A stretch of 40,932 nucleotides of DNA from Bacteroidales bacterium (GCA_028708215.1 JAQVZL010000009.1:1-40932); one strand, 5' to 3'. Counted from the stretch's first letter, positions 10,240-21,721 are shown. Notes: a model not told the origin generated them from the sequence alone. Numbers and translations: made by a program.

Positions 10240-12240
10240 ATGGGATTTAAACTTTCGTCTAAGTTCAAGCCTACAGGAGACCAACCAGAGGCTATTGAGT
10301 TGTTATCTCAATATTTGAGCCAAGGTGTTAATGCAGCAACTTTACTTGGTGTTACTGGTTCGGGCAAAACTTTTACTATGGCTAATGTAATAGAGAAGTT
10401 ACAGAGGCCTGCTTTAATCTTAAGCCATAATAAAACCCTTGCAGCTCAACTATATAGTGAGTTCAAATCTTTTTTTCCAGATAACGCTATTGAATATTTT
10501 GTCTCTTATTACGACTACTACCAGCCCGAGGCTTACCTCCCTGTAACAGACACATATATAGAGAAAGATTTAAGCATAAACGAAGAGATTGAGAAGTTAA
10601 GACTCTCGGCCTCTAGTGCGCTCCTCTCTGGAAGAAAAGATGTGATTGTAATCTCTAGCGTCTCTTGCATCTATGGAATAGGAAACCCAGAGGATTTTCA
10701 CTCAAACACAATATTCATAAAGGTTGGTGAAAAGATATCTAGGAGTAAATTACTCTATGCTTTGGTAGATAGTCTCTACTCAAGAAATGAAAATGAGTTT
10801 AAAAGAGGAGTATTTAGAGTTAAAGGAGATACTGTAGATATCTACCCAGCTTATGCCGATAATGCTGTGAGAGTGATTTTTTTTGGAGATGAGGTAGAGA
10901 GCATTGAGTTTTTCGACCCTATATCTGGTGAGCACATAAAAGAATTAGACCAGATTCCAATCTATCCAGCAAATATCTTTGTAACCACAAAGGAGAGGAT
11001 GAAAGAGGCAATAGTTCAAATACAAGACGATATGTTAGAGCAGTTCAATTTCTTTAACGAGATTGGCAAACACCAAGAAGCTAAAAGGTTAAAACAGAGA
11101 GTAGAGTACGATTTAGAGATGATTAAAGAGCTTGGTTACTGCCCAGGGATAGAGAACTACTCCCGTTATTTTGATGGTAGAAAACCAGGAATGCGCCCAT
11201 TTTGTCTAATTGATTATTTCCCAGATAATTTTTTAACTTTTATTGATGAGAGTCATGTGACCATACCGCAGGTTAGAGCTATGTATGGGGGAGACCGTTC
11301 CCGTAAAGAGACCTTAATAGGCCATGGCTTTAGGTTGCCTGCAGCAGCAGATAATAGACCTCTAAAATTTGACGAGTTTGAAGCAATTTTAGGGCAAAGA
11401 GTATTTGTTAGTGCAACCCCTGCAGATTATGAGTTAAATGTGTCTGAAGGGCTCATTGTAGAGCAAGTTGTGAGACCTACTGGTCTATTAGACCCACCTA
11501 TTGAGGTGAGGCCTACATTAAATCAAGTAGATAATCTATTAGAAGAGATAAGAGTTAGAACAGTAAAAGATGAACGGATACTTGTTACAACTCTTACCAA
11601 ACGAATGGCCGAGGAGTTAGATAAATATTTAGATAAAATAAATATAAGGTGCCGCTATATACACTCAGATGTAGATACATTAGAGAGAGTAGAAATTTTA
11701 GAAGATTTTCAAATTGGGAGGTTCGATGTGCTTATAGGAGTGAATCTTTTAAGAGAGGGGTTAGATTTACCGCAGGTCTCTTTAGTAGCTATATTAGATG
11801 CCGATAAAGAGGGATTTTTAAGAAGTGAAAGAGCTCTAACCCAAACAGCGGGAAGAGCGGCACGTAATGTAGATGGCCGAGTTATAATGTATGCCGATAG
11901 AGTTACTGGTTCTATGCAAAGAACAATTGACGAAACCAATCGCAGAAGAAAAAAACAAAGAGAGTATAACAAAAAGCACAACATTATTCCTACTCAAATT
12001 GTTAAAAGGGTACGAAATGTGCTAGGTAAACCTAGTGAATACGATGCACAATTGGAAGAGGCAAATCCTTTGTTGCTAGACCCTGTTATGGCTGCGTTTA
12101 ATCCTAGCCAAATAAAAGAGGCTATTAAAGCTGCAAAACTCCAGATGGAGAGCGCTGCTGCCGATTTAGATTTTATGAGAGCTGCAAAATTCAGAGATGA
12201 GATGAGTGCTCTTAAAAAGATGCTTAAAAAAAATAATTGA
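10240..12240 (+). CDS. uvrB: Excinuclease ABC subunit B
   Basis: FKPTGDQPEAIELL, GVTGSGKTFTMANVI, YYDYYQPEAYLP, TAGRAARN, C-terminal UVR motif. Confidence 0.98.
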   Translation: MGFKLSSKFKPTGDQPEAIELLSQYLSQGVNAATLLGVTGSGKTFTMANVIEKLQRPALILSHNKTLAAQLYSEFKSFFPDNAIEYFVSYYDYYQPEAYLPVTDTYIEKDLSINEEIEKLRLSASSALLSGRKDVIVISSVSCIYGIGNPEDFHSNTIFIKVGEKISRSKLLYALVDSLYSRNENEFKRGVFRVKGDTVDIYPAYADNAVRVIFFGDEVESIEFFDPISGEHIKELDQIPIYPANIFVTTKERMKEAIVQIQDDMLEQFNFFNEIGKHQEAKRLKQRVEYDLEMIKELGYCPGIENYSRYFDGRKPGMRPFCLIDYFPDNFLTFIDESHVTIPQVRAMYGGDRSRKETLIGHGFRLPAAADNRPLKFDEFEAILGQRVFVSATPADYELNVSEGLIVEQVVRPTGLLDPPIEVRPTLNQVDNLLEEIRVRTVKDERILVTTLTKRMAEELDKYLDKINIRCRYIHSDVDTLERVEILEDFQIGRFDVLIGVNLLREGLDLPQVSLVAILDADKEGFLRSERALTQTAGRAARNVDGRVIMYADRVTGSMQRTIDETNRRRKKQREYNKKHNIIPTQIVKRVRNVLGKPSEYDAQLEEANPLLLDPVMAAFNPSQIKEAIKAAKLQMESAAADLDFMRAAKFRDEMSALKKMLKKNN

Positions 12241-12252
12241 CCTATCATTTAT

Positions 12253-14394
12253 ATGTTCTCCAAACAGATGAAGAAGATTTTAGACTCTTCTTCGCAAATA
12301 GAAAGAGATCAACTAGATTTATCTCTTGAGATTGCCAAAGAAGCTCTTGCCAAAGAAGTTAGGAGCGATGGATCTCCATTTATTAACCATGTAATAGCTG
12401 TAGGTGAAATAATAGTTTTAGAAGTTGGTCTTATGGTGCCAGCAGTAGTTGCTTTTTTCTTGCACGAAGCCTCTAGGGTAGACCGTTCTATATTGAAAGA
12501 TAATGAACATCAATTTTCTGAAGAGATAACCGATATGGCAAACAGCCTAAACAAAATCTCTGAGATTAAACCCAAAGACACCGGATTACAAGCAGAAAAT
12601 TATAGAAAGTTAATTATTAGCTACTCAAATGACCCCAGAGTAACATTAATTAAACTTGCAGATAGGCTCGAGGTAATGCGTAGTCTATCTATTTTTACAA
12701 AATCTAGACAGCTTAAAAAAGCTACTGAAACACTTTTACTTTATGCCCCTTTGGCCCATCAGTTAGGTCTATATAATGTTAAAAGTGAGATGGAAGATCT
12801 CTCTTTTAGATATACAGACCCAGAAAACTATAGACTTATAAATAACAAGCTTAAAGCCGGAGAGCAGGAGCGTAAAAGACTTACAGATCTCTTTGTTAAA
12901 CCAATAGAATTAGGGCTAAAAAGAGCTCATATAAAATATACTCTTAAGAGTCGTACAAAGACAGCTTACTCTATCTATAAAAAAATGCAAAATCAAGGCA
13001 TCTCATTTGAATCTATAGCAGATATTTTTGCAATTAGAATAATTGTAGATTCTGAACCAGATAGGGAAAAAGAGCTCTGTTGGAAAGTCTATTCAATTGT
13101 TACAGAAAACTACACTCCAGATACTAAAAGATTAAGAGATTGGATTACAGTTCCCAAAGAGAATGGATATGAATCTTTGCACACTACCGTTAACACCAAA
13201 GACAACCATGTAGTTGAGGTTCAAATAAGAACCACCCGTATGGACGATATAGCAGAGAATGGATATGCTGCACATTGGGCATATAAAGGAGTAAAAAGCG
13301 AACAGGGGCTCTCTTCTTGGCTTAACGGAGTGAGAACACTATTAGAAACAGGCAACATAAGGGAGGCACATAAAGAGGTAAGTCTTTCGCTAGGAGAGAT
13401 ATTTGTTTTTACTCCAGATGGTGATTTAAGAAGGCTTGCATCTGGCTCGTCTGTCTTAGACTTTGCTTTTGATATTCATTCCAATTTAGGAGTAAGGTGT
13501 TCTGGCGCAAAGATTAATGGAAAGCCAGCCTCTATAAGAGAGCCACTCAAGACTGGCGATGTGGTAGAGATAATGAGTACTAAAAAGCAGAAGCCTACCC
13601 AAGATTGGTTAAAATATGTGGTCTCTTCTAAAGCTAGAGCTAAAATAAAGCAGAAGTTAAAAGAGGAAGATGGTAAAAAAGCTCTTCAAGGGAGAGAGAT
13701 ACTAGAGAGAAGAGTTACAAACTGGAAGTTTGAATTTAACGATACCCTTATAATGTACCTTCTTAAACATTATAAATTTAAAACAGCAACTGAGTTCTAT
13801 ACAGCTATAGCAAAAGAGGAGTTAGACCTTGCAGATATTAAGAGTGTTATATCTGAAAAAGAGAGAGAGGTTTTACCAGAAAGTAAAGAGGTATTTGTTC
13901 CACCAGTAATTAAAGATGAAAAACGCACTTCTGTTTCTGATTCAGATTATTTATTAATAGACGAAAAGGTAAGTAACGTAGGGTTTAAACTTGCTAAATG
14001 TTGCAATCCAATTATGGGAGACGAGGTTTTTGGCTTTGTAACCATTAAGGAGGGGATTAAAATTCACCGTATGAGTTGCCCCAATGCATCTAGGCTAATT
14101 GAAAACTACCCATATAGAGTACATAAAGTAAAGTGGAGGGAAGATGTTACTGGTAAAAACTTTCAAGCTTCGCTTAAGGTAACAGGTTACGGAGAGGCCA
14201 CAGGGCAACAAATACTTGAAGTAATTAATTCTCTTTCAATATCTTTGCGTAAATTCTCTATTTCAGATGTAAAAGGCAAAATAGATGTAAAAATGGTGGT
14301 TGCAGTTTCAAATAACAACCAATTAGATAAACTTATATTTAACCTTAGAAAATTAAAAGGGGTTAAATCTGTAAATAGAATAGCAAATGCATAA
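12253..14394 (+). CDS. RelA/SpoT homolog (long RSH), (p)ppGpp synthetase with degenerate HD domain
   Basis: Synthetase motifs [70 protein letters not shown] and ACT-like C-terminus. Confidence 0.93.
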   Translation: MFSKQMKKILDSSSQIERDQLDLSLEIAKEALAKEVRSDGSPFINHVIAVGEIIVLEVGLMVPAVVAFFLHEASRVDRSILKDNEHQFSEEITDMANSLNKISEIKPKDTGLQAENYRKLIISYSNDPRVTLIKLADRLEVMRSLSIFTKSRQLKKATETLLLYAPLAHQLGLYNVKSEMEDLSFRYTDPENYRLINNKLKAGEQERKRLTDLFVKPIELGLKRAHIKYTLKSRTKTAYSIYKKMQNQGISFESIADIFAIRIIVDSEPDREKELCWKVYSIVTENYTPDTKRLRDWITVPKENGYESLHTTVNTKDNHVVEVQIRTTRMDDIAENGYAAHWAYKGVKSEQGLSSWLNGVRTLLETGNIREAHKEVSLSLGEIFVFTPDGDLRRLASGSSVLDFAFDIHSNLGVRCSGAKINGKPASIREPLKTGDVVEIMSTKKQKPTQDWLKYVVSSKARAKIKQKLKEEDGKKALQGREILERRVTNWKFEFNDTLIMYLLKHYKFKTATEFYTAIAKEELDLADIKSVISEKEREVLPESKEVFVPPVIKDEKRTSVSDSDYLLIDEKVSNVGFKLAKCCNPIMGDEVFGFVTIKEGIKIHRMSCPNASRLIENYPYRVHKVKWREDVTGKNFQASLKVTGYGEATGQQILEVINSLSISLRKFSISDVKGKIDVKMVVAVSNNNQLDKLIFNLRKLKGVKSVNRIANA

Positions 14395-17227
14395 AAGTAT
14401 AGTTATTAAGGGAGCAAAACTTAATAACCTTAAAAATATAAACTTAGAGATTCCAAGAGATAAATTGGTTGTAATAACTGGTATATCTGGTTCGGGTAAA
14501 TCTACATTGGCTTTTGACACAATATTTGCCGAGGGGCAGAGACGTTTTGTAGAGAGCCTCTCTTCTTTTGCGCGCCAATTTTTGGGTAGAATGACAAAGC
14601 CAGATGTAGATGAGATTACTGGAATACCACCAGCAATAGCAATAGAGCAAAAAGTAAATACAAGAAACCCAAGATCTACTGTTGGAACCACTACAGAAAT
14701 TTATGAATATTTAAGATTACTCTACTCTAAAATAGGAAGAACATACTCTCCAGTAACAGGTAAGGAGGTTAAAAAAGATAGTGTGTCTGATGTTGTTGAA
14801 TATATAAACTCTTTGCCCCAAGATGAAACTATCTATATTTTAGCACCCATTGGCTGGGAGCAAGAAGAGATTCGCACAGCCAACTTACTCACATTAAAAG
14901 AGGAGGGCTATACAAGGCTTTGGAGTAGTGGAGAGATATTAAGAATAGAGAGGGCACTAAGCAGAGAGATAGACCTTAATAGACAGGTTTATTTATTGGT
15001 AGATAGAGTAAAGAATGATTCATCTGAAGAGACTCAGCAGAGGCTTTTTGACTCTATCACTACTGCATTTTCTGTTAAGAAAGGTACAGGACAAGAGAAA
15101 GAAGCTCTTTATATTGCATCTGAGGAGCACTCGAAACAGACAAACACATCAGATAAACAGCCAAGTTATAATCTAAGGTTATTCTCTACACTTTTTGAAA
15201 GAGATGGTATCTCTTTTGAAGAACCTTCTGAGCCACTTTTTAGTTATAACAACCCAATTGGAGCATGTCCAAACTGTTCTGGTTATGGTAAAATTGTTGG
15301 AATAGACCCAAGCTTAGTGGTTCCCAACCCTGCTTTAACAATTTATGAAGAGGCTATTGCATGTTGGAGAGGTCATACCATGAGCAGTTTCTATAATGAA
15401 TTTATAGAGAATGCACACAAATTTGACTTTCCTATTCATAAACCTTATAAAGCTCTTTCTGAGTCGCAAAAAGAGCTATTATGGAAGGGAAATTCATACT
15501 TTACAGGGATTAATAAATTTTTTGAGCATATAGAAGAGAGAAAATATAAGATACAGTATCGCATTATGCTTAGTAGATACTCTGGAAAAACTACATGCCC
15601 CCAATGTGAAGGTAAACGGCTTAGGAGAGAGGCTCTCTATGTTAAAATTGCTGGCAAAAACATCTCTGAACTTTTAGAGATGAGTATAGAAGAACTCTAC
15701 TCTTTTCTCGAAAATATAAAATTAGATGAGTATGATAGTAAAATAGGAGAGCGAGTGCTTAAAGAACTTTTGGGGCGTCTCTCTTACATGATAGATGTAG
15801 GGCTACCTTATCTTACTTTAAATAGACCATCTAATACATTAAGTGGAGGTGAGAGCCAGCGAATAAATTTGGTAAGCTCAATAGGAAGTAGTTTAGTAGG
15901 GTCTCTCTATATTTTAGATGAACCGAGTATTGGTTTGCACCCAAGAGATACAGACAGACTTATGAAGGTCTTAAAAAAACTACGAGATTTAGGTAATACT
16001 GTTCTTATAGTAGAGCACGACAAAGAGATAATGCAAGATGCCGATCTTATAATTGATATTGGCCCTTTAGCAGGTAGGTTTGGTGGTGAAGTAGTTTTTT
16101 CTGGCACTCCACAACAAGCACTTTTACTAAAAGATAACAGTAGAAGCCTCACAGCAAGATATCTTAAAGGATTAAAAAAGATAGAAGTACCCAATTCAAG
16201 AAGAGAGTGGACAAGCTCTATAGAAATAATTGGTGCCTACCAGAACAACCTTAAAGAGATAGATGTTAAATTCCCACTAAAAGTTTTTACAGCTGTAACA
16301 GGAGTGAGCGGCTCAGGAAAGTCTACACTGGTTCAAGACATTTTATACCCGGCTCTTAATCGTGAGATTAATCAGTTGGGAGATAAGCCTGGCTCACATA
16401 TAGATTTTACGGGAGCTATCTCTAAAATCTCTTCTGTTGAGTATATAGATCAAAATCCAATAGGTAAGTCTTCACGTTCTAACCCTGCAACATATTTAAA
16501 AATATATGACGAGATTAGACGTCTCTTTTCTGACCAACCCTATGCTAAGGCAAATAAATATGGCCACTCCCATTTCTCATTTAATATTGATGGGGGGAGA
16601 TGCCCCGAGTGTCAAGGAGATGGGGTTATAAACATAGAGATGCAATTTATGGCCGATGTTCAAATGGTATGTGAATCTTGTGGTGGGAAAAGATTTAAAG
16701 AAGATATTTTAGAGGTTAAATATAAGGGAAAGAATATTAACGATGTGTTATGCATGAGTGTCTCTGAGGCAACTGAGTTTTTTGAGGCTCAAAAGGAGCC
16801 TATATCGCAAAGAATAGCTCAGAAACTACAGCCTCTTGAAGCTGTAGGTCTTTCATATGTTCAGCTTGGCCAAAGTAGCAGCACCCTCTCTGGAGGCGAG
16901 AGTCAACGAGTAAAGCTAGCCTCTTTTCTTGCCAAAGAGTCTAAAAATGAATCTATACTCTTTATTTTTGACGAACCTACTACAGGGCTACATTTTCATG
17001 ATATAAATAAATTGATGGACTCGTTTAATGCTCTAATAGCCAGAGGTCACACCATTGTAGTAGTTGAACACAATATGGATGTTGTTAAATGTGCAGATTG
17101 GGTCATAGACTTAGGGCTTGAAGGGGGAGACAAAGGAGGCCAACTACTCTTTGCAGGCACTCCAGAAGAGCTTGTAAAACAGAAGGGTAGTTATACTGCA
17201 AGTGCTCTTAAAGAGTATTTAAAATAG
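14387..17227 (+). CDS. uvrA: Excinuclease ABC subunit A
   Basis: [36 protein letters not shown], two LSGGESQR signatures, CPECQGDG zinc module. Confidence 0.98.
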   Translation: MHKSIVIKGAKLNNLKNINLEIPRDKLVVITGISGSGKSTLAFDTIFAEGQRRFVESLSSFARQFLGRMTKPDVDEITGIPPAIAIEQKVNTRNPRSTVGTTTEIYEYLRLLYSKIGRTYSPVTGKEVKKDSVSDVVEYINSLPQDETIYILAPIGWEQEEIRTANLLTLKEEGYTRLWSSGEILRIERALSREIDLNRQVYLLVDRVKNDSSEETQQRLFDSITTAFSVKKGTGQEKEALYIASEEHSKQTNTSDKQPSYNLRLFSTLFERDGISFEEPSEPLFSYNNPIGACPNCSGYGKIVGIDPSLVVPNPALTIYEEAIACWRGHTMSSFYNEFIENAHKFDFPIHKPYKALSESQKELLWKGNSYFTGINKFFEHIEERKYKIQYRIMLSRYSGKTTCPQCEGKRLRREALYVKIAGKNISELLEMSIEELYSFLENIKLDEYDSKIGERVLKELLGRLSYMIDVGLPYLTLNRPSNTLSGGESQRINLVSSIGSSLVGSLYILDEPSIGLHPRDTDRLMKVLKKLRDLGNTVLIVEHDKEIMQDADLIIDIGPLAGRFGGEVVFSGTPQQALLLKDNSRSLTARYLKGLKKIEVPNSRREWTSSIEIIGAYQNNLKEIDVKFPLKVFTAVTGVSGSGKSTLVQDILYPALNREINQLGDKPGSHIDFTGAISKISSVEYIDQNPIGKSSRSNPATYLKIYDEIRRLFSDQPYAKANKYGHSHFSFNIDGGRCPECQGDGVINIEMQFMADVQMVCESCGGKRFKEDILEVKYKGKNINDVLCMSVSEATEFFEAQKEPISQRIAQKLQPLEAVGLSYVQLGQSSSTLSGGESQRVKLASFLAKESKNESILFIFDEPTTGLHFHDINKLMDSFNALIARGHTIVVVEHNMDVVKCADWVIDLGLEGGDKGGQLLFAGTPEELVKQKGSYTASALKEYLK

Positions 17228-17237
17228 CAAAATTTAA

Positions 17238-18200
17238 CTACATAGTAGTGAGCTCATGAGTTAAAAGATATATTAGTCTAATTCTATTTATTAAAACAGG
17301 ATAGTTAATAAAGTAGTATTCATCTGTGGGCTTATATGTATGCATATGAACTCCAGAAGTGAATAAGATTGATGGAATTCCAGCTTTAGAAAGATTGTAG
17401 TGATCTCCTGTTTTAAAGAAAACTTCATAAAAAGCAGGACTTCCATAGAAAGAGTGATCTATATCTATTTCTAAATTATGGAACTTATTTAACAGCTCTA
17501 ATTTGCTTCTGATTTGTCTTTTTATTCTAGAGTCTGCCACATATAAAAGGTAATTCTCTTTATCTCCAGGAGGGGCAAATGTACAACCTATCTGATCTAA
17601 ATTAATATTGTATTTTATATTTGACACGGGTATTTTTAGATTATTTGCAAAATAGTCCGACCCAGCTAAACTACTCTCTTTTGCATCGAAAAGAGCAAAA
17701 ATAATATTGACTCTTGGACCCTCTCTATTATACCTCATTTGTGAAAACCATTGAGCAATAGTTAAAAGAGCAGTTACTCCAGAGGCATTATCGTCTGCTC
17801 CATTATATATTTTACCACCTAACATTCCAAGATGATCGTAATGGGCGCTTACAATTATATATTTATCTGTGTAGTAGAGAGATGGTAGTACTCCAATAAT
17901 ATTTCTCCCAATTACTGAGTCTCCTGGCACTTTAAAGCTTTGTGAAAAAGTGGTACTATAAAAAGGAATCATACCCATACTAGCTATTTTATCTCTTAGG
18001 AATGAAGAGACAATAAGATTTCCAGAGGTGCCAGTCAATCTCCCTTTGGTAAGATTGTTTGAGATAAATGAAAGTGTACTCTCTATTTTGGCACTATCTG
18101 GCCTGGAGCTATATTTTGTAACTTGTTCAACTTCATTTAATGCAGGGTTATTCCCCAGAGTGAGTGAAAGGGCAAATAGTGTTGCTGTAAATAAAAACAT
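17238..18200 (-). CDS. M28-family metallopeptidase, exported
   Basis: N-terminal signal-like segment; VSAHYDHLGMLGGKIYNGADDNASGVTALL, FALFDAKESSLAGSDYF, NLDQIG, GDHYNLSKAGIPSILFTSG. Confidence 0.85.
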   Translation of the reverse strand: MFLFTATLFALSLTLGNNPALNEVEQVTKYSSRPDSAKIESTLSFISNNLTKGRLTGTSGNLIVSSFLRDKIASMGMIPFYSTTFSQSFKVPGDSVIGRNIIGVLPSLYYTDKYIIVSAHYDHLGMLGGKIYNGADDNASGVTALLTIAQWFSQMRYNREGPRVNIIFALFDAKESSLAGSDYFANNLKIPVSNIKYNINLDQIGCTFAPPGDKENYLLYVADSRIKRQIRSKLELLNKFHNLEIDIDHSFYGSPAFYEVFFKTGDHYNLSKAGIPSILFTSGVHMHTYKPTDEYYFINYPVLINRIRLIYLLTHELTTM

Positions 18201-18220
18201 TTATATTTATATATATTTGC

Positions 18221-18228
18221 CAAAAGTA
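18221..18228 (-). promoter_or_regulatory. Candidate -7 element (TACTTTTG on minus strand) for M28 gene
   Basis: CAAAAGTA on plus strand, about 20 bp upstream of the start at 18200. Confidence 0.45.
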
Positions 18229-18357
18229 GCTGTTTTAGGAGTAATAATGAAAAAGAAATTAGATTTTTTAAATTTCCCTTAAGATAGAGAGGATAGTGAG
18301 AAAAATAGTAATTTAGCACTTTATATAGTTAAGCATCTTATAGATTATTTCAAAGAT

Positions 18358-20367
18358 ATGGTAATTGTTTTAAAAAGAAAGATAGTAATGGTTATTGTAT
18401 TTATGCTAATGACCTCGGTTTTGGTTGTGGCTCAGTACGATAAGCAGCAGTTCTTTTTACGAGGCAGGCAAGCGCTTATAGAGGGAAAGTATGCACAAGC
18501 AATTGAACATTTCAATTTGCTAACTAGGCTAGATACAACCCTTCATGAGGCATATTTTTTTAGAGGAATTGCAAAATACAACTTAGGAGACTTTTATGGT
18601 GCCCAAGCAGACTTTGACAAAACCATCTATATTAATCTACTCTATACTCCAGCCTACCATTATAGAGCAATAACTCATAGCCGGATAGGGAAATACGATT
18701 TAGCTCTAAAAGATTTAGAAGAGGCTGTAGATTTGAGGCCAGGTTTTGCAGGTCTCTATTTTAGCCGAGGAGTTACCTATTTTCTCTCTCAACAGTTTGA
18801 AAAAGCAGTAGAAGATTTCAACTTATTTCTTAGAAGAGAGCCAAAAGTTCCAGATGCCTATTTGAATAGAGGGGCTAGTTATCTTTTTTTAGGAGATACT
18901 TTAAAAGCAATTAACGACTATGAGACAGCAATATCACTCAATAGATTTGAACCCGAGGGTTATATAAGACGAGCCAGAATATATATAATGCAGAAAAAGC
19001 TAGATTTGGCAATTGAAGATCTTAATAGTGCAATAGAGTTAGATTCGGTTAACACTTTTGCACTCTTTAATAGAGCCCTAGCGCTTTACGATAATAAAGA
19101 GATTATGGCTGCATTAAATGATTTAGAGACTGTTCTTAGACTAGACCCAGGCAATGCTCTAACACTCTATAATAGAGCTCTTATAAGAACTCAGATAGGA
19201 GACTATAATAATGCCATAGAAGATTATGACAGGGTACTATCTATAAACCCGAATAATGTACTAGCCTATTATAATAGAGCCGCAGTATTTATTGAATTGG
19301 GCAGGTTTAGAGATGCTATGGACGATTATTCTCAAGCTATTAATCTCTATCCAGATTTTGCAAATGCCTATATGAATAGATCTTATGTAAAAAATCAACT
19401 TGGCCGCTTTAACTCGGCAAAGAGAGACTACGAAACTGCTCAGCAAAAGGTGAGCGAGTATAGAGCAAAAAGGGGCTCAGATACCTCTGCTATTGCTTCG
19501 CTTGCAGATACTACAAAAAAGTATGATAGACTTTTAGCATTAGATGCCGATTTTGCAAAGCAAGACTTTAGCAATGAGTTATTACAGTACAGAGATGTAG
19601 ATATAAGACTTAAACCACTTTTCAAATTTAGGCCAGCCGAAAGGAGAGTAGAGTATGTTGCTTTAGATAAGAGATTTAGAGATAAAACAATTGAGGCTTT
19701 TATGGAGAGTTTGCCTATACCAGTCTCTCTCTCTTCATCTCAAAAAAGTATCTCTTTAGAGTTACAAACTAACTATTTAAGATTGGCCGATAGTTCTCTT
19801 CACATAGGCAAAGAGCATGCTACCCTTTTTGCAAAGGCTCTTTTAGAGGCAGATAAAAAACAGTTTAATACAGCACTCGAATGTTACGGGCAGGCTATTG
19901 AGCAAAACCCAGAAGAGACATTTTACTACCTTAACAGAGGTGCTTTGCAGTCAGAAATGATAGACTTTATCTCTTCTATTGAGAGTAATGTTCAAGTTCT
20001 TACTCTAGATAACTCTGGAGCAACAAGAGCAAAAGTAAAAGATAGTAATACAAGAAATTACGACTATACTGCAGCTATTCATGATATGAAAAAGGCAGTA
20101 AATCTCTCTCCAGAAATTCCCTATATTTATTACAACCTAGGAAATCTATATTGTTTATCTGGCGATCTTCCAGAGGCTATTGTCCAGTATAGTAAGGCCT
20201 TAGAGATTTTTCCAAATATAGGAGAGGCTTACTATAACAGAGGGTTGGTTCAAATATACCTACAAGACAACGAGAAAGGGTGTCTAGATATGAGTAAAGC
20301 TGGTGAATTAGGGATAGAAGAGGCCTATAGCGTAATTAAAAAATATTGCACTAAAGAGGAACTCTAA
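18358..20367 (+). CDS. Exported tetratricopeptide repeat protein
   Basis: Signal-like N-terminus then many TPR units (e.g. ALTLYNRALIRTQIGDYNNAIEDYDRVLSINPNNVLAYYNRAAVF). Confidence 0.9.
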   Translation: MVIVLKRKIVMVIVFMLMTSVLVVAQYDKQQFFLRGRQALIEGKYAQAIEHFNLLTRLDTTLHEAYFFRGIAKYNLGDFYGAQADFDKTIYINLLYTPAYHYRAITHSRIGKYDLALKDLEEAVDLRPGFAGLYFSRGVTYFLSQQFEKAVEDFNLFLRREPKVPDAYLNRGASYLFLGDTLKAINDYETAISLNRFEPEGYIRRARIYIMQKKLDLAIEDLNSAIELDSVNTFALFNRALALYDNKEIMAALNDLETVLRLDPGNALTLYNRALIRTQIGDYNNAIEDYDRVLSINPNNVLAYYNRAAVFIELGRFRDAMDDYSQAINLYPDFANAYMNRSYVKNQLGRFNSAKRDYETAQQKVSEYRAKRGSDTSAIASLADTTKKYDRLLALDADFAKQDFSNELLQYRDVDIRLKPLFKFRPAERRVEYVALDKRFRDKTIEAFMESLPIPVSLSSSQKSISLELQTNYLRLADSSLHIGKEHATLFAKALLEADKKQFNTALECYGQAIEQNPEETFYYLNRGALQSEMIDFISSIESNVQVLTLDNSGATRAKVKDSNTRNYDYTAAIHDMKKAVNLSPEIPYIYYNLGNLYCLSGDLPEAIVQYSKALEIFPNIGEAYYNRGLVQIYLQDNEKGCLDMSKAGELGIEEAYSVIKKYCTKEEL

Positions 20368-20385
20368 TACCTTATTGCATATTTA

Positions 20386-20781
20386 TTATCTAAGCCTAGA
20401 TGTTGAGCGTACCATAGCTTCGTCGCGAGCAATATATCTCATTGCTGTAAATGTGAGAATAGCTGCAACAATAGGGAAAACAGCTGTTATTGAGAATGCA
20501 AAATCTTCTGGTCTTGAGAAGAACAGCCACATTACCCACCCTTGGAGACCTAGCATTATTAGTGAATTTAAAATGGTTAATCTTATTTGGATTACTCTAT
20601 GTCTATATAAAAATATGGTTACAAAAGAGATAGTACATGTAACTATGAGCATTATAAGCAGAGCAGTAATATTGGTATACTTTATTGTTTCTGAGCTATT
20701 ATAAGCCATATCGGAAAAAAACATAGAGAAAAGTAGCCCTGTAGCGGCTAAAAGAAATAATGTCTGGATTCGTTGTATCAT
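20386..20781 (-). CDS. DUF4293-like membrane protein
   Basis: MIQRIQTLFLLAATGLLFSMFF..., four hydrophobic segments, MRYIARDEAMVRSTSRLR C-terminus typical of the Bacteroidota family. Confidence 0.82.
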   Translation of the reverse strand: MIQRIQTLFLLAATGLLFSMFFSDMAYNSSETIKYTNITALLIMLIVTCTISFVTIFLYRHRVIQIRLTILNSLIMLGLQGWVMWLFFSRPEDFAFSITAVFPIVAAILTFTAMRYIARDEAMVRSTSRLR

Positions 20782-20797
20782 ATGGTTAAATTTTGTA

Positions 20798-20805
20798 CAA
20801 AAGTA
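20798..20805 (-). promoter_or_regulatory. Candidate -7 element for DUF4293 gene
   Basis: CAAAAGTA (TACTTTTG on minus strand) 17 bp upstream of the start. Confidence 0.45.
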
Positions 20806-20818
20806 TAAAACAATTGGC

Positions 20819-20826
20819 TATTTTTG
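20819..20826 (+). promoter_or_regulatory. Candidate -7 element for nucleoside phosphorylase gene
   Basis: TATTTTTG just upstream of the start region (20834/20846). Confidence 0.4.
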
Positions 20827-20833
20827 TAAATTA

Positions 20834-21712
20834 ATGAGATATATTATGAAAGCTATACCATCTTCGGAGTTAATTATAAATAGTGACGGCACTGTTTTTC
20901 ACCTGCACATTAAACCTAGTGAGCTGGCAGATAATATTATATTAGTGGGAGACCCAGGCAGAGTAGAGCTGGTATCGTCATTTTTTGAAAGCAAAGAGTT
21001 CATGCGTTCTTCTAGAGAATTTGTTACAGTTACTGGGAAATATAGAGGGAAGAGAATAACTGTACTATCTACCGGCATAGGTACAGATAATATTGATATT
21101 GTATTAAATGAGCTAGATGCTCTTGCCAATATAGACTTTGAAACAAGATTGCCTAAAGAAAAAAAGAGAAGACTTAAAATATTAAGAATAGGAACCTCTG
21201 GATCTATTCAACCAGATATCCCTTTAGGCTCTTTTGTTCTTTCTCATATTTCGGTTGGTTGTGACGGTTTGTTAAATTGGTATGAGGGGAGAGAGAAGGT
21301 TACAATAAGGGCAATGGAAGAGGCATTTGTAAAGCATGTAGAGTGGCTGCCTAATTTGCCTGCTCCCTACTTTGCAAAGGCAAGTAACTTGCTTATAGAT
21401 GCATTAAAAGATTTTACTATTCCTGGAGTGACAATCTCTGCACCAGGTTTTTATGCACCTCAGGGTAGAGTCTTAAGACTTCCGTTAGCAATGCCAAGTA
21501 TGATTTCTAAATTTGAAAGTTTTAGGTACGAAAAATATAAAATAACCAACTTTGAGATGGAGGGCTCTGCAATAGCTGGTTTGTCTGCTCTTTTGGGGCA
21601 CGATGCGGCAACTGTTTGCTGTATAATTGCTAATAGATATGCTAAAGAGAGTGAGACCAATTACCAGCCATTTATCAAAAAATTGATAGAACTCTCACTC
21701 GATAGAATATAG
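20834..21712 (+). CDS. Nucleoside phosphorylase (uridine phosphorylase-like)
   Basis: ILVGDPGRVELVSSFFES, VTGKYRGKRITVLSTGIGTDNIDIVLNEL, RIGTSGSIQPDIPLGSFVLS, NFEMEGSAIAGLSALLGH. Confidence 0.88.
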   Translation: MRYIMKAIPSSELIINSDGTVFHLHIKPSELADNIILVGDPGRVELVSSFFESKEFMRSSREFVTVTGKYRGKRITVLSTGIGTDNIDIVLNELDALANIDFETRLPKEKKRRLKILRIGTSGSIQPDIPLGSFVLSHISVGCDGLLNWYEGREKVTIRAMEEAFVKHVEWLPNLPAPYFAKASNLLIDALKDFTIPGVTISAPGFYAPQGRVLRLPLAMPSMISKFESFRYEKYKITNFEMEGSAIAGLSALLGHDAATVCCIIANRYAKESETNYQPFIKKLIELSLDRI

Positions 21713-21721
21713 AGGTAAATT

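Noticed and set aside
18358-20367. TPR gene as a tandem DNA repeat
   Set aside because: Repetition is at the protein-motif level; nucleotide units are diverged.
20375-20704. Plus-strand ORF of 109 aa overlapping DUF4293
   Set aside because: Antisense to a well-supported membrane protein; no recognisable family and no promoter or RBS signal.
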